Source: Burkholderiales bacterium (GTDB lineage Bacteria; Pseudomonadota; Gammaproteobacteria; Burkholderiales; Burkholderiaceae_F). Taken from it: 64,000 nucleotides of DNA. Location: the NCBI GenBank assembly GCA_016716275.1, contig JADJWR010000003.1:186001-250000 (forward strand), written 5' to 3'. The stretch's first letter is position 1. Every line of letters begins with the position of its first letter. Of this stretch, positions 34,929 to 42,734 are shown piece by piece. The translations under genes and the position numbers were made by a program. The notes beneath the pieces are model-generated. The model was not told the origin of the DNA. It saw nothing but the letters and a program-made list of their open reading frames with translations, and did no database searches.

Positions 34929-36281
34929 ATGACAGTCAGAGAAGGCAGCCTCGAGGCGCCCACCCGCCATCCGATCGACTGGAAGAGCGAGGCCTACTGG
35001 GACGAGGCAGCGCTCGACAAGGAACTGGAGCGCGTCTTCGACATCTGCCACGGCTGCCGCCGCTGCGTCAGCCTGTGCGGCTCGTTCCCGACGCTGTTCG
35101 ACCTGGTCGACGAAAGCGCGACTGGCGAGGTCGACGGCGTGGCGAAGGAAAGGTACAAGGACGTCGTCGACCAGTGTTACCTGTGCGACATGTGCTACCT
35201 GAGCAAGTGCCCGTATGTGCCGCCGCATCCGTGGAACCTCGATTTCCCGCACCTGATGCTGCGCGCCAAGGCCGTGCACTTCCGCAAGCACGGCGCCAGG
35301 GCGGCCGACAAGTTCATGACGTCGACCGACAAGGTCGGCATGTTCGCCGGCATCCCGATCGTCACGCAGGCGGTCAACGCGGTGAACCGCACGCCGCCTG
35401 CGCGGGCGGCAATGGAGGGCGTGCTCGGCCTCGAGCGGACTGCCTGGCGGCCGGAGTTCGCGCCGCGGAAATTCCGCTCGAAGGCGCGCTCGAACCCGAA
35501 GCGGCCGGTGCACGACGGCGAGCGCACGCCGGGGCGGGTGGCCGTCTACGCCACCTGCTACGTCAATTACAACGAGCCCGGCATCGGCCACGACCTGCTG
35601 GCGATTCTCGAGCACAACGAGATCCCGTACATGCTGCTCGACAAGGAGGCCTGCTGCGGCATGCCGAAGCTGGAGATCGGCGACCTGCAGTCGGTCGAGC
35701 AGTTGAAGAACATCAACATTCCGCAGCTGGCGAGGCTGGCGCGCCAAGGCTACGCGATCGTGACGCCGATCCCGTCGTGCACGCTGATGTACAAGCAGGA
35801 ACTGCCGCTGATGTTTCCCGACGATGCCGACGTGCAGGCGGTCAAGCGGGCGATGTGGGACCCGTTCGAGTACCTGGTCGCCCGTCACAGGGACGGGCTG
35901 CTGAAGACCGACTTCAGCAAGCCGCTGGGCACCGTCTCCTACCACGTGCCGTGCCACGGCCGTGTGCAGAACATCGGCCGCAAGACCGAGGAGATGCTGA
36001 AACTGCTGCCGCAAACCAAGGTCAACACGGTCGAGCGCTGCTCGGGCCACTCTGGCATCTGGGGCACGCGCAAGGAGTTCCACGCCATGGCGATGAAGAT
36101 CGGCAAGCCGGTGTTCAAGAGCATGGCCGGCGCCCAGCCCGACTACATCAGCTCCGACTGCCAGCTCGCCGGGCGTCACATCGAGCAGGGCATCGAGCGG
36201 CATGCCGCCGAGGCGCTGGGCGGCAAGAGGCCCGAGGTCGCACACCCCATCACGCTCGTGCGCATGGCGTACGGCATCTAG
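34929..36281 (+). CDS. Fe-S oxidoreductase with CCG domains (heterodisulfide reductase HdrD/GlpC-like)
   Basis: 450-residue protein. The N-terminal region has two ferredoxin-type cysteine clusters, CHGCRRCVSLC (about 41-51) and CYLCDMCYLSKCP (about 85-97), each suited to a [4Fe-4S] cluster. The C-terminal half has cysteine-rich CCG-type motifs: ATCYVNYNEPG with EACCGMPK (about 208-245) and VPCHGRVQ with ERCSGHSG (about 338-370), where the second CCG is CSG. Such modules bind non-cubane clusters in heterodisulfide reductases and GlpC. Its position next to rubrerythrin and DUF3501 matches a recurring three-gene group, suggesting electron delivery to the di-iron peroxidase; that is inference. 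Confidence 0.88.
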   Translation: MTVREGSLEAPTRHPIDWKSEAYWDEAALDKELERVFDICHGCRRCVSLCGSFPTLFDLVDESATGEVDGVAKERYKDVVDQCYLCDMCYLSKCPYVPPHPWNLDFPHLMLRAKAVHFRKHGARAADKFMTSTDKVGMFAGIPIVTQAVNAVNRTPPARAAMEGVLGLERTAWRPEFAPRKFRSKARSNPKRPVHDGERTPGRVAVYATCYVNYNEPGIGHDLLAILEHNEIPYMLLDKEACCGMPKLEIGDLQSVEQLKNINIPQLARLARQGYAIVTPIPSCTLMYKQELPLMFPDDADVQAVKRAMWDPFEYLVARHRDGLLKTDFSKPLGTVSYHVPCHGRVQNIGRKTEEMLKLLPQTKVNTVERCSGHSGIWGTRKEFHAMAMKIGKPVFKSMAGAQPDYISSDCQLAGRHIEQGIERHAAEALGGKRPEVAHPITLVRMAYGI

Positions 36282-36306
36282 AAACGAAAGGAGTCCGGAG
36301 TTGAAC

Positions 36307-36891
36307 ATGGCCGCAATTTCACGCGACAGCCTGCTGTCCCTCGAGGCGTATGCGAAGAGCCGCAAGGACTTTCGCGCCAGCGTCATCGCGCACAAGAAGA
36401 ACCGGACGCTCGCCCTCGGCCGGCACATGACGCTGATCTTCGAGGACGAGCTGACCGTCCGCTACCAGATCCAGGAGATGCTTCGCATCGAGAAGACCTT
36501 CGAGGAGGAAGGCATCCAGGACGAACTCGACGCCTACAACCCGCTGGTGCCCGATGGCAGCAACCTGAAGGCGACGATGATGATCGAGTACGACGACCCG
36601 GTCGAGCGCAAGCGCGAGCTGGCACGGCTGATCGGCATCGAGGACAGGACCTATCTGCAGGTCGACGGGTTCGACAAGGTCTACGCGATCGCCGACGAGG
36701 ATCTGGAGCGCGACAACGAACAGAAGACCTCGTCGGTGCACTTCCTGCGCTTCGAGTTCACGCCGCCGATGATCGACGGCCTGAAGAAAGGTGCCGCGCT
36801 GGCGGTCGGCGTCGATCACCCCAACTACCCGGTGCGGGTCGACGAGGTGGCGCCGAACGTTCAGGTGGCGCTGACCAGGGACTTCGCCTGA
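36307..36891 (+). CDS. DUF3501 family protein
   Basis: 194-residue soluble protein of the uncharacterised DUF3501 family. The recognisable core is KNRTLALGRHMTLIFEDELTVRYQIQEMLR at about 32-61 and the later FLRFEFTPPMIDGLKKGA segment. It has no catalytic signature I can name. The gene follows the Fe-S oxidoreductase by 25 bp with GAAAGGAGTCCGG ahead of the start, so the two are co-expressed. DUF3501 genes regularly accompany rubrerythrin and this oxidoreductase, which points to a shared stress-related function. An alternative TTG start six bases upstream would add two residues. Confidence 0.88.
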   Translation: MAAISRDSLLSLEAYAKSRKDFRASVIAHKKNRTLALGRHMTLIFEDELTVRYQIQEMLRIEKTFEEEGIQDELDAYNPLVPDGSNLKATMMIEYDDPVERKRELARLIGIEDRTYLQVDGFDKVYAIADEDLERDNEQKTSSVHFLRFEFTPPMIDGLKKGAALAVGVDHPNYPVRVDEVAPNVQVALTRDFA

Positions 36892-36920
36892 AGCGACGCG
36901 GCACGGAAGTCGCCGACGAC

Positions 36921-36954
36921 GGCGCGGCCGCCGGACCGGCGGCCGCGCCTTTTT
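36921..36954 (+). terminator. Rho-independent terminator after DUF3501
   Basis: A perfect 12-bp stem, GGCGCGGCCGCC (36921-36932) / GGCGGCCGCGCC (36938-36949), with a 5-base loop, is followed by TTTTT. It begins 30 bases after the DUF3501 stop. It directly precedes, and possibly overlaps, the 5' end of the radical SAM gene. Confidence 0.9.
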
Positions 36955-36959
36955 GCTCC

Positions 36960-38024
36960 GTCATCAAGGGCCGCGGCGCCGTCGGCAACCCGGCGCATCG
37001 CTTCGAGACGGTCACGCGCGTCGCCGACGGCGATGCACTGGATGCGCTGCTGGCCGACGGCGAGCCGCCGGTGGCGCCGGCGGCGACCGAGGTGCGGTCC
37101 GAGCGGGCGAGCAGCCTGCTCGCCTACAACGACTCGCCGGACATCTACTTCGACCGCTCGATCAATCCGTATCGCGGCTGCGAACACGGCTGCGTCTACT
37201 GCTACGCGCGACCGACGCACGGCTACCTGAACCTCTCGCCGGGGCTCGACTTCGAGACCAGGCTGGTGGCCAAGGTCAACGCGGCCGAACTGCTGCGCCG
37301 CGAGCTTGCCGCTCCCGGCTATCGGGCCGCGGTCGTCAACCTCGGTTCGGCGACCGACGCCTACCAGCCGGTCGAGCGGCAACTGCGGATCACGCGCGCA
37401 GTGCTGGAAGTGCTGGCGCAGGCGCGCCACCCGGTGGCCATCGTGACCAAGGCGAGCCTGGTCGAGCGCGATCTCGACCTGCTCGTGCCGATGGCGCAGC
37501 AGCGGCTGGCGGCGGCGTTTGTCAGCGTGACCACGCTCGACCATGCGCTCTCGCGCCAGCTCGAGCCGCGCGCCGCCAGCCCGGCCCGCCGCCTGCGGAC
37601 GGTCGAGACGCTCGCCCGCGCCGGCGTGCCGGTGTGCGTGAATGTCGCGCCGGTCATCCCGTTCGTCAACGAGCCGGAGATCGAACGCATTCTCGAGGCG
37701 GCTGCAGCAGCCGGCGCGCGCGGCGCCTTCTACACGGTGCTGCGGCTGCCGTGGGAAGTGGCGCCGCTGTTCCGCCAGTGGCTTGGCGTGCACTACCCGC
37801 AGCGCGCAGCGCGGGTGATGAACCGGGTTCGGGAGATGCGCCAGGGACGCGACTACGACGCCGACTTCGCCACGCGGATGAAGGGCAGCGGCACGTGGGC
37901 CGGGCTGATCAGACAGCGTTTCGACAAGGCCTGCGCGCGGCACCACCTCGGGCGCGGCCGCTTCGAGCTGCGCGACGACCTGTTCCGCCGGCCGCGCCTC
38001 GACAGCCAGCTCGACCTTTTCTGA
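36960..38024 (+). CDS. PA0069-family radical SAM protein (start codon unclear)
   Basis: Radical SAM enzyme of about 355 residues. Its cluster motif is CEHGCVYCYARPTH (C-x3-C-x2-C), followed by a TIM-barrel-like body and C-terminal DSQLDLF. Protein similarity clearly extends upstream to IKGRGAVGNPAHRFE, encoded from 36963, but that frame has no ATG, GTG or TTG between 36783 and 37071. The nearest options are CTG 36888, which overlaps the DUF3501 stop and has AGGGA upstream, or GTG 37071, which would lose the conserved N-terminus. The start given marks the beginning of recognisable coding sequence, not a start codon. The reaction is unknown; relatives resemble spore photoproduct lyase-like SplB proteins. 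Confidence 0.82.
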   Translation, partial: VIKGRGAVGNPAHRFETVTRVADGDALDALLADGEPPVAPAATEVRSERASSLLAYNDSPDIYFDRSINPYRGCEHGCVYCYARPTHGYLNLSPGLDFETRLVAKVNAAELLRRELAAPGYRAAVVNLGSATDAYQPVERQLRITRAVLEVLAQARHPVAIVTKASLVERDLDLLVPMAQQRLAAAFVSVTTLDHALSRQLEPRAASPARRLRTVETLARAGVPVCVNVAPVIPFVNEPEIERILEAAAAAGARGAFYTVLRLPWEVAPLFRQWLGVHYPQRAARVMNRVREMRQGRDYDADFATRMKGSGTWAGLIRQRFDKACARHHLGRGRFELRDDLFRRPRLDSQLDLF

Positions 38025-38423
38025 TCAGCGCACGGTGCCTTCGAACAGCGTCTGGAAGAACAGCACGATCGCCGTCGTCAGGACGGTGGCACCGACCATC
38101 AGGGTGGCGATGGCGACCAGCACGGCATCCCAGCCGCTGGCGTTGCAGCGTCCGCTGGCGGCGTTGAAGCGTGCATCGAACTTCTCGTCCGGCGTCAGCG
38201 CGATCACCAGCGCCTCGATGAAGCCAGCCGCCACCGGCACCATCAGGACGAAGAACGCCGGTGTCTGGTACCAGTTGCGCACGCCGATGAGCAGCGGCAG
38301 CGCCAGCGCCGTGACCGCCAGCGGCAGCCACCAGCGCGGCCGGCCGAGATAGATGCGATGGGCGCCGAAGGCGCCGAGCAGGAAGGCGAGCAGGGCGGCG
38401 AGCGACTTGCGGCGGAACGTCAC
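38025..38423 (-). CDS. TM2 domain membrane protein
   Basis: 132-residue protein. The N-terminal RRKSLAALLAFLLGAFGAHRIYLGRP is a TM2-domain start (helix, then G-x-H-R-x-Y-L-G). Further helices lie at about 31-50 (WLPLAVTALALPLLIGV), 53-75 and 100-125. It probably has four membrane segments. The function is unknown. It is convergent with the radical SAM gene, their stop codons abutting with no spacer. Confidence 0.82.
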   Translation of the reverse strand: MTFRRKSLAALLAFLLGAFGAHRIYLGRPRWWLPLAVTALALPLLIGVRNWYQTPAFFVLMVPVAAGFIEALVIALTPDEKFDARFNAASGRCNASGWDAVLVAIATLMVGATVLTTAIVLFFQTLFEGTVR

Positions 38424-38523
38424 GTCGGTGGGCGGGTCGGGCTCGGCGGGCGAACGATGGTAGCCGGCCGGGCGGCCTGCAGCCGCTGAGCCGCAGGTCG
38501 TCGGACAGCGGCGGCGACCCGGT

Positions 38524-38552
38524 TTGCCGACCGCCGGCGCCGCAGCTAGAAT
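38524..38552 (+). promoter_or_regulatory. Promoter of the rpsP-rimM-trmD-rplS operon
   Basis: TTGCCG (38524-38529) and TAGAAT (38547-38552) are separated by exactly 17 bp, a good sigma-70 promoter. Transcription would start near 38560, leaving a leader of about 45 bases before the rpsP ATG at 38603, preceded by CAGGAA. Confidence 0.7.
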
Positions 38553-38602
38553 ACTCAGCTTTTCCAGAACGCAAGCAACGGATTTTCAACAGGAACATTC
38601 AC

Positions 38603-38854
38603 ATGGTCGTCATCCGACTGGCCCGCGGAGGCGCCAAGAAGCGTCCGTTTTTTAACATCGTCGCTACCGACTCGCGCAATCCGCGCGATGGCCGGTTCAT
38701 CGAGCGCGTCGGCTTCTACAACCCGGTTGCCGGGGAGGGCGAGGCCCGCTTTCGCGTTGCCGCCGACCGCCTGACCTACTGGCAAGGCACCGGCGCGCAG
38801 CTTTCGCCCACCGTCGCCCGGCTGGTCAAGGAGTTTGGCAAGACTGCTGCCTGA
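38603..38854 (+). CDS. rpsP: 30S ribosomal protein S16
   Basis: 83-residue ribosomal protein. The characteristic N-terminus MVVIRLARGGAKKRPFFNIV and the NPRDGRFIERVGFYNP motif are intact, at normal length. It is the first gene of the conserved four-gene operon with rimM, trmD and rplS. The rimM reading frame begins inside its last codons. Confidence 0.98.
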   Translation: MVVIRLARGGAKKRPFFNIVATDSRNPRDGRFIERVGFYNPVAGEGEARFRVAADRLTYWQGTGAQLSPTVARLVKEFGKTAA

Positions 38855-39377
38855 GTCCGATGGGGCGGCCGCGTTGCCGCCGGCGGACCTGGTCGAAGTC
38901 GGCGTGCTGCGCGGCGCCTATGGGGTACAGGGCTGGGTGCGGGTGCAGCCGCACTCGCAACAGGCCACGGCGCTGCGGACCTGCCGGCGCTGGTGGCTGC
39001 TGGTGGAGCCGGCGCGTCCGGTGCAGGTGACGGCGGTGCGTCGCCACGGTGCGATCCTGGTGGCGAAACTGCAGGACAGCGAGACGCCGGAGCAGGCCGA
39101 TCGGCTGCGTGGCGCGCGGGTCGCGGTTTCGCGGGCCGAGTTTCCGCCGGCTGACGATGGCGAGGTCTACTGGGTCGACCTCATCGGCGCCCGCGTCGTT
39201 AATCGGCGCGGCATCGAACTGGGCACGGTGGCCGAGGTGCTGAGCAGCGGCGCCCAGGAACTGCTGCAAGTGCGCCTCGGCGAGCGGCTGCTGCTGGTGC
39301 CGATGGTCGAGCGCCATGTCGATGAGATCGATCTTGCGCAGCGAATGGTGCGGGTCGACTGGGAAGCGGATTGGTAG
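38835..39377 (+). CDS. rimM: 16S rRNA processing protein RimM
   Basis: 180-residue ribosome maturation factor that binds S19 and helps assemble the 30S head. The N-terminal RimM domain has VEVGVLRGAYGVQGWVRV, and the C-terminal PRC-barrel has EVYWVDLIGARVVNRRGIELG. The frame opens with TTG 38835, inside the end of rpsP (20-base overlap). No ATG or GTG lies before the conserved core, and a second TTG at 38874 is possible. The AAGGAG at 38828-38833 is only one base from TTG 38835, so the exact start is uncertain. Confidence 0.94.
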   Translation: MARLLPESDGAAALPPADLVEVGVLRGAYGVQGWVRVQPHSQQATALRTCRRWWLLVEPARPVQVTAVRRHGAILVAKLQDSETPEQADRLRGARVAVSRAEFPPADDGEVYWVDLIGARVVNRRGIELGTVAEVLSSGAQELLQVRLGERLLLVPMVERHVDEIDLAQRMVRVDWEADW

Positions 39378-39393
39378 GGTACGGACAGAACAG

Positions 39394-40221
39394 ATGCGGT
39401 TCGATGTCGTCACGCTGTTTCCCGAGGTGTTTGCCGCGGTCACCGGCCACGGCATCACACGGCGCGCGCACGAGCTCGGGCTGTGGCAGCTGGCGACCTG
39501 GAATCCGCGCGACTTCGCCGGTGACCGGCACCGCACGGTCGACGATCGCCCGTTCGGCGGCGGACCGGGCATGGTGCTGATGGCCGAACCGCTGGCGGCG
39601 GCGGTCGATGCGGCGCGCAGCGCGCAGCGAGCCGCCGGCTTGGCGGCGGGCCGGGTGGTGGTGCTGTCGACCGGCGGCCGGCCGCTGACCGACGCGCGGG
39701 TGCGCGCATGGGCCGGGCAGGGTGGTGCGACCGTGCTGGTCTGCGGCCGCTACGAGGGCATCGACCAGCGCTTCGTCGACGCGTGCGTCGACGAGGAGAT
39801 CTCGATCGGTGACTACGTCCTCTCGGGGGGAGAGATCGCGGCGATGGCCGTGATCGACGCGGTGGTGCGCCACCTGCCCGGGGCACTGAAGCTCGAGTCG
39901 GCGACCGACGAGTCGTTCGCCACCGGGCTGCTCGATGCGCCGCACTACACGCGGCCGGAAGCATGGCGCGGGCGCGCGGTGCCTGCGGCACTGCTGTCGG
40001 GCCACCATGCGCAGATCGAGCGCTGGCGGCGCGAGCAGGCGCTGGCGCGGACCGTCCGCGAGCGTCCGGACCTGGTGGCCGCGGCGCGCGCAGGCGGCCG
40101 GCTCGACGAACACGACGAAAGGTTTCTGCGCGGACTCGCGCAGGGTGCCGGCGGGGCGAACCCGACGGCGGACTTGAACCCATCCTCTGCACCGGCGAAA
40201 ACCGCGGTCCATGCCGCCTAG
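39394..40221 (+). CDS. trmD: tRNA (guanine37-N1)-methyltransferase
   Basis: 275-residue SPOUT methyltransferase that makes m1G37 in tRNA and prevents frameshifting. Hallmarks are MRFDVVTLFPEVF, the DDRPFGGGPGMV segment, the knot region VCGRYEGIDQRFVD and SIGDYVLSGGEIAA. The C-terminal domain after about 165 holds the tRNA-binding helices, and a short Ala/Pro-rich tail extends beyond the usual ~250 residues. It lies 16 bp after rimM. Confidence 0.97.
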   Translation: MRFDVVTLFPEVFAAVTGHGITRRAHELGLWQLATWNPRDFAGDRHRTVDDRPFGGGPGMVLMAEPLAAAVDAARSAQRAAGLAAGRVVVLSTGGRPLTDARVRAWAGQGGATVLVCGRYEGIDQRFVDACVDEEISIGDYVLSGGEIAAMAVIDAVVRHLPGALKLESATDESFATGLLDAPHYTRPEAWRGRAVPAALLSGHHAQIERWRREQALARTVRERPDLVAAARAGGRLDEHDERFLRGLAQGAGGANPTADLNPSSAPAKTAVHAA

Positions 40222-40257
40222 AACAGCCTGCCGCACGATGGACTTTGGAGAACAGCG

Positions 40258-40641
40258 ATGAACGTCATTGAGCAGCTCGAGAAGGAAGAGATCGCCCGCC
40301 TGACGGAGGGCCGGGCGATACCCGATTTCGCCCCGGGCGACACCGTCGTGGTCAGCGTCAACGTGGTCGAGGGGACGCGCAAGCGGACCCAGGCCTACGA
40401 AGGCGTGGTGATCGCCCGCCGCAACCGCGGGCTGAACTCGTCTTTCATCGTGCGCAAGATCTCCAGCGGCGAAGGTGTCGAGCGGACCTTCCAGCTGTAT
40501 TCGCCGACCATCGCCTCGATCGAGGTCAAGCGCCGGGGCGACGTGCGCCGCGCCAAGCTGTACTACCTGCGCGAGCGCTCCGGCAAGTCGGCGCGCATCA
40601 AGGAAAAGCTGGCGCACAAGGGCGGCAATCGGGCCGCCTGA
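40258..40641 (+). CDS. rplS: 50S ribosomal protein L19
   Basis: 127-residue ribosomal protein located at the 30S-50S interface. Clear motifs are PDFAPGDTVVVSVNVVEGTRKRTQ and FIVRKISSGEGVERTFQLYSP, with LYYLRERSGKSARIKEKL at the end. It is the last gene of the rpsP operon, with TTTGGAGAACAGCG as its leader. Confidence 0.98.
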   Translation: MNVIEQLEKEEIARLTEGRAIPDFAPGDTVVVSVNVVEGTRKRTQAYEGVVIARRNRGLNSSFIVRKISSGEGVERTFQLYSPTIASIEVKRRGDVRRAKLYYLRERSGKSARIKEKLAHKGGNRAA

Positions 40642-40679
40642 AGGGCGGCGCCGCAGGCCTTTGCAGCTTGCGTGCGGCG

Positions 40680-41402
40680 ATGACCGACCGCGCCATGCCC
40701 TCGCCCCGGACGGGACGACGGCCGAGCTTCGATCCCGAGCGCGTTCGGCACGACCCGGACTTCGCGCCGCTGAGCGCGCGCGGCGAGCCGGTCGCCCCCG
40801 ACCAGATGACCGTGGCGGCGCTGCGGCGCCGCTTCGCTTCGCCGCCGGCCTGGCAGCCGGAGATCACCGCCGACGCCCGCCTCGCCGAGGCGCGCGAGCC
40901 TCTGCGCGAGGCCGCGGTTCTGATCCCGCTGGTGATGCACGCCGCCGGCCCGACGGTGCTGCTGACGCGCCGCACCGCCCACCTGCACGACCACGCCGGG
41001 CAGATCAGCTTCCCCGGCGGCGGCATCGAGCAGCACGACGAGACCCCGGTGGCCGCCGCGCTGCGCGAGACCGAGGAGGAGGTCGGGCTGCGCGCCCAGG
41101 CGGTCGAAGTGCTGGGCAGCCTGCCGCGCTACGCGACGGCCACCGGCTACCTGGTCACGCCGGTGGTCGGGCTGGTCACGCCTGGATTCTCGATCGCGAT
41201 CGACACCTTCGAGGTCGAGGAAGTGTTCGAGCCGCCGCTCGCCTTCCTGATGGACCCGGCGCATCACGAGCGCCGCCTGATCGACTTCGACGGCATGCGG
41301 CGCACTTTCTACGCCATGCCTTACGAGGCGGAGCGCCGCTATTTCATCTGGGGCGCGACGGCGGCGATGCTGCGCAACTTCTACCACCTGCTGCGGGCAT
41401 GA
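40680..41402 (+). CDS. CoA pyrophosphatase (NUDIX hydrolase, NudL-like)
   Basis: 240-residue NUDIX hydrolase. The Nudix box is complete, GGIEQHDE...REtEEEVGL (G-x5-E-x7-R-E-x2-E-E-x-G), at about 118-140. The preceding LLTRRTAHLHDHAGQISFPGGG is the hallmark of the CoA-pyrophosphatase subgroup that splits coenzyme A derivatives into 4'-phosphopantetheine and 3',5'-ADP. I chose ATG 40680 rather than TTG 40668, though neither has a strong ribosome binding site. It is 38 bp after rplS and may be read through from that operon. Confidence 0.88.
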   Translation: MTDRAMPSPRTGRRPSFDPERVRHDPDFAPLSARGEPVAPDQMTVAALRRRFASPPAWQPEITADARLAEAREPLREAAVLIPLVMHAAGPTVLLTRRTAHLHDHAGQISFPGGGIEQHDETPVAAALRETEEEVGLRAQAVEVLGSLPRYATATGYLVTPVVGLVTPGFSIAIDTFEVEEVFEPPLAFLMDPAHHERRLIDFDGMRRTFYAMPYEAERRYFIWGATAAMLRNFYHLLRA

Positions 41403-41415
41403 GATCCTTTGCCGC

Positions 41416-42414
41416 GTGTTCATCTGCCGGGCCGGGTTGACTGCGGTGGGCTGGATCGCGCTCGTACTGACGCTGCTGCTCGAACAGGTGCGGCCGCTGC
41501 CGCTGCGCAACCCGGTCTACGCGCTGGCCGGCACGGTGGCCGATGCGACGCACGACGGAATGAACGCCGGCCGCCGGCGTCACGGCACCTACGCATGGCT
41601 GCTCCTCGTCGGCGGGGCGCTGGCGATCGCCGGTGCCGCCTATGCGTTCGCGCTGAGCATTTCCTGGTGGCTGGCGCTAGTGGTGAACGTGCTGGTGCTG
41701 TATTTCACCATGGGTTTTCGCCAGTTCAGCCATCGGCTGACGGAAATCCAGATCGCCCTGGACAACGGCGATCTGGCGGCCGCGCGCAGCGAACTGGCGC
41801 AATGGAAAGCCGGTTTCGACGAGCCGCCGGCGTCGTCGCAGATCGATGCCGGCGAGATCGTCCGCCAGGCGAGCGAGCACGGCCTTCCACTCGCCCACAA
41901 GCACGTCTTCGGCGTCCTGTTCTGGTTCGTCCTGCTGCCGGGACCGCTCGGTCCGATCCTGTTCCGCCTGGCCGAGTACCTGGCGCGCCGCTGGAACCGG
42001 CGGCCGGAGGGCGCGCTGCCGGCCGACCGCTTCGGCGAGTTCGCCCGCCGCGCATTCGCCTGGATCGACTGGCTGCCGGCCCGGCTGACGGCGCTGGGGT
42101 TTGCCATCGTCGGCGACTTCGAAGGCGCGATCTACTGCTGGCGCAGGGTCAGCCGGCCGCCTGCCGCCGTCGACGGAATGCCTCAACCGGATTCGCGGAC
42201 CGTCATTCTCGCCGCCGCTGGCGGCGCGCTCGGCAGCCGCGTGTTCGGCGCTGCCGAATCGGCCCGCTACTTCGACGAGACGGGACTGGAAGGCGGCGGC
42301 CTGTCGGAGCCGGCGCCGGCGATGCTGAACGCGGCGATCGGTCTCGTCTGGCGGGCGCTGCTGCTCTGGATGGCGCTGCTGCTGCTGATCTCGCTCGCCA
42401 ACTGGCTGGCCTAG
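41416..42414 (+). CDS. CobD/CbiB-like membrane protein
   Basis: 332-residue inner-membrane protein with several helices, beginning VGWIALVLTLLLEQVRPL and including SISWWLALVVNVLVLYFTMGFRQFSH. It matches the CobD/CbiB-related family kept in many betaproteobacteria. True CobD/CbiB condenses adenosylcobyric acid with aminopropanol in B12 synthesis, but no other cobalamin gene is nearby, so the activity may be different (AmpE-like relatives exist). GTG 41416 starts the frame; TTG further in is possible. It lies 13 bp after the NUDIX gene. Confidence 0.78.
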   Translation: MFICRAGLTAVGWIALVLTLLLEQVRPLPLRNPVYALAGTVADATHDGMNAGRRRHGTYAWLLLVGGALAIAGAAYAFALSISWWLALVVNVLVLYFTMGFRQFSHRLTEIQIALDNGDLAAARSELAQWKAGFDEPPASSQIDAGEIVRQASEHGLPLAHKHVFGVLFWFVLLPGPLGPILFRLAEYLARRWNRRPEGALPADRFGEFARRAFAWIDWLPARLTALGFAIVGDFEGAIYCWRRVSRPPAAVDGMPQPDSRTVILAAAGGALGSRVFGAAESARYFDETGLEGGGLSEPAPAMLNAAIGLVWRALLLWMALLLLISLANWLA

Positions 42415-42431
42415 CCGGGCACGACGACCGG

Positions 42432-42734
42432 TCAACGCGCGGCGCCGCACCTCCAGCACTGCGCGAACTGCGGCTCGAGCAGTTCGCCGCACTGCCGACA
42501 GGTCCACGGCTCGCCGGCGACCGGCGCGCGCAGCTGGTCGATCACCTCGCGCGCGCGCGCCTCGTCGAGTGCGTGGCGGATCCAGATCTGCGGCGCGCAC
42601 TCGAGAAACGGAATCTCGCCGAGGGCGCCCGAAAGCATGGTGTTGCGCACCTCGCAGTCGATGCCGGCGGCCCGCAGCGCGCCGGCGTAATGGGCGGCGG
42701 CGATCGCATGCTCGCAGCGCATCAGCAGCTTCAC
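42432..42734 (-). CDS. DUF2007 protein with C-terminal zinc ribbon
   Basis: 100-residue soluble protein. Residues 1-70 match the DUF2007 (putative signal-transducing) fold, with EHAIAAAHYAGALRAAGIDCEVRN. The C-terminal CRQCGELLEPQFAQCWRCG is a four-cysteine ribbon (C-x2-C...C-x2-C), probably binding zinc. GTG 42734 overlaps the rsgA stop (GTGA), so the two are translationally coupled. Its role is unknown; the neighbouring ribosome GTPase suggests nothing specific. Confidence 0.82.
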   Translation of the reverse strand: MKLLMRCEHAIAAAHYAGALRAAGIDCEVRNTMLSGALGEIPFLECAPQIWIRHALDEARAREVIDQLRAPVAGEPWTCRQCGELLEPQFAQCWRCGAAR

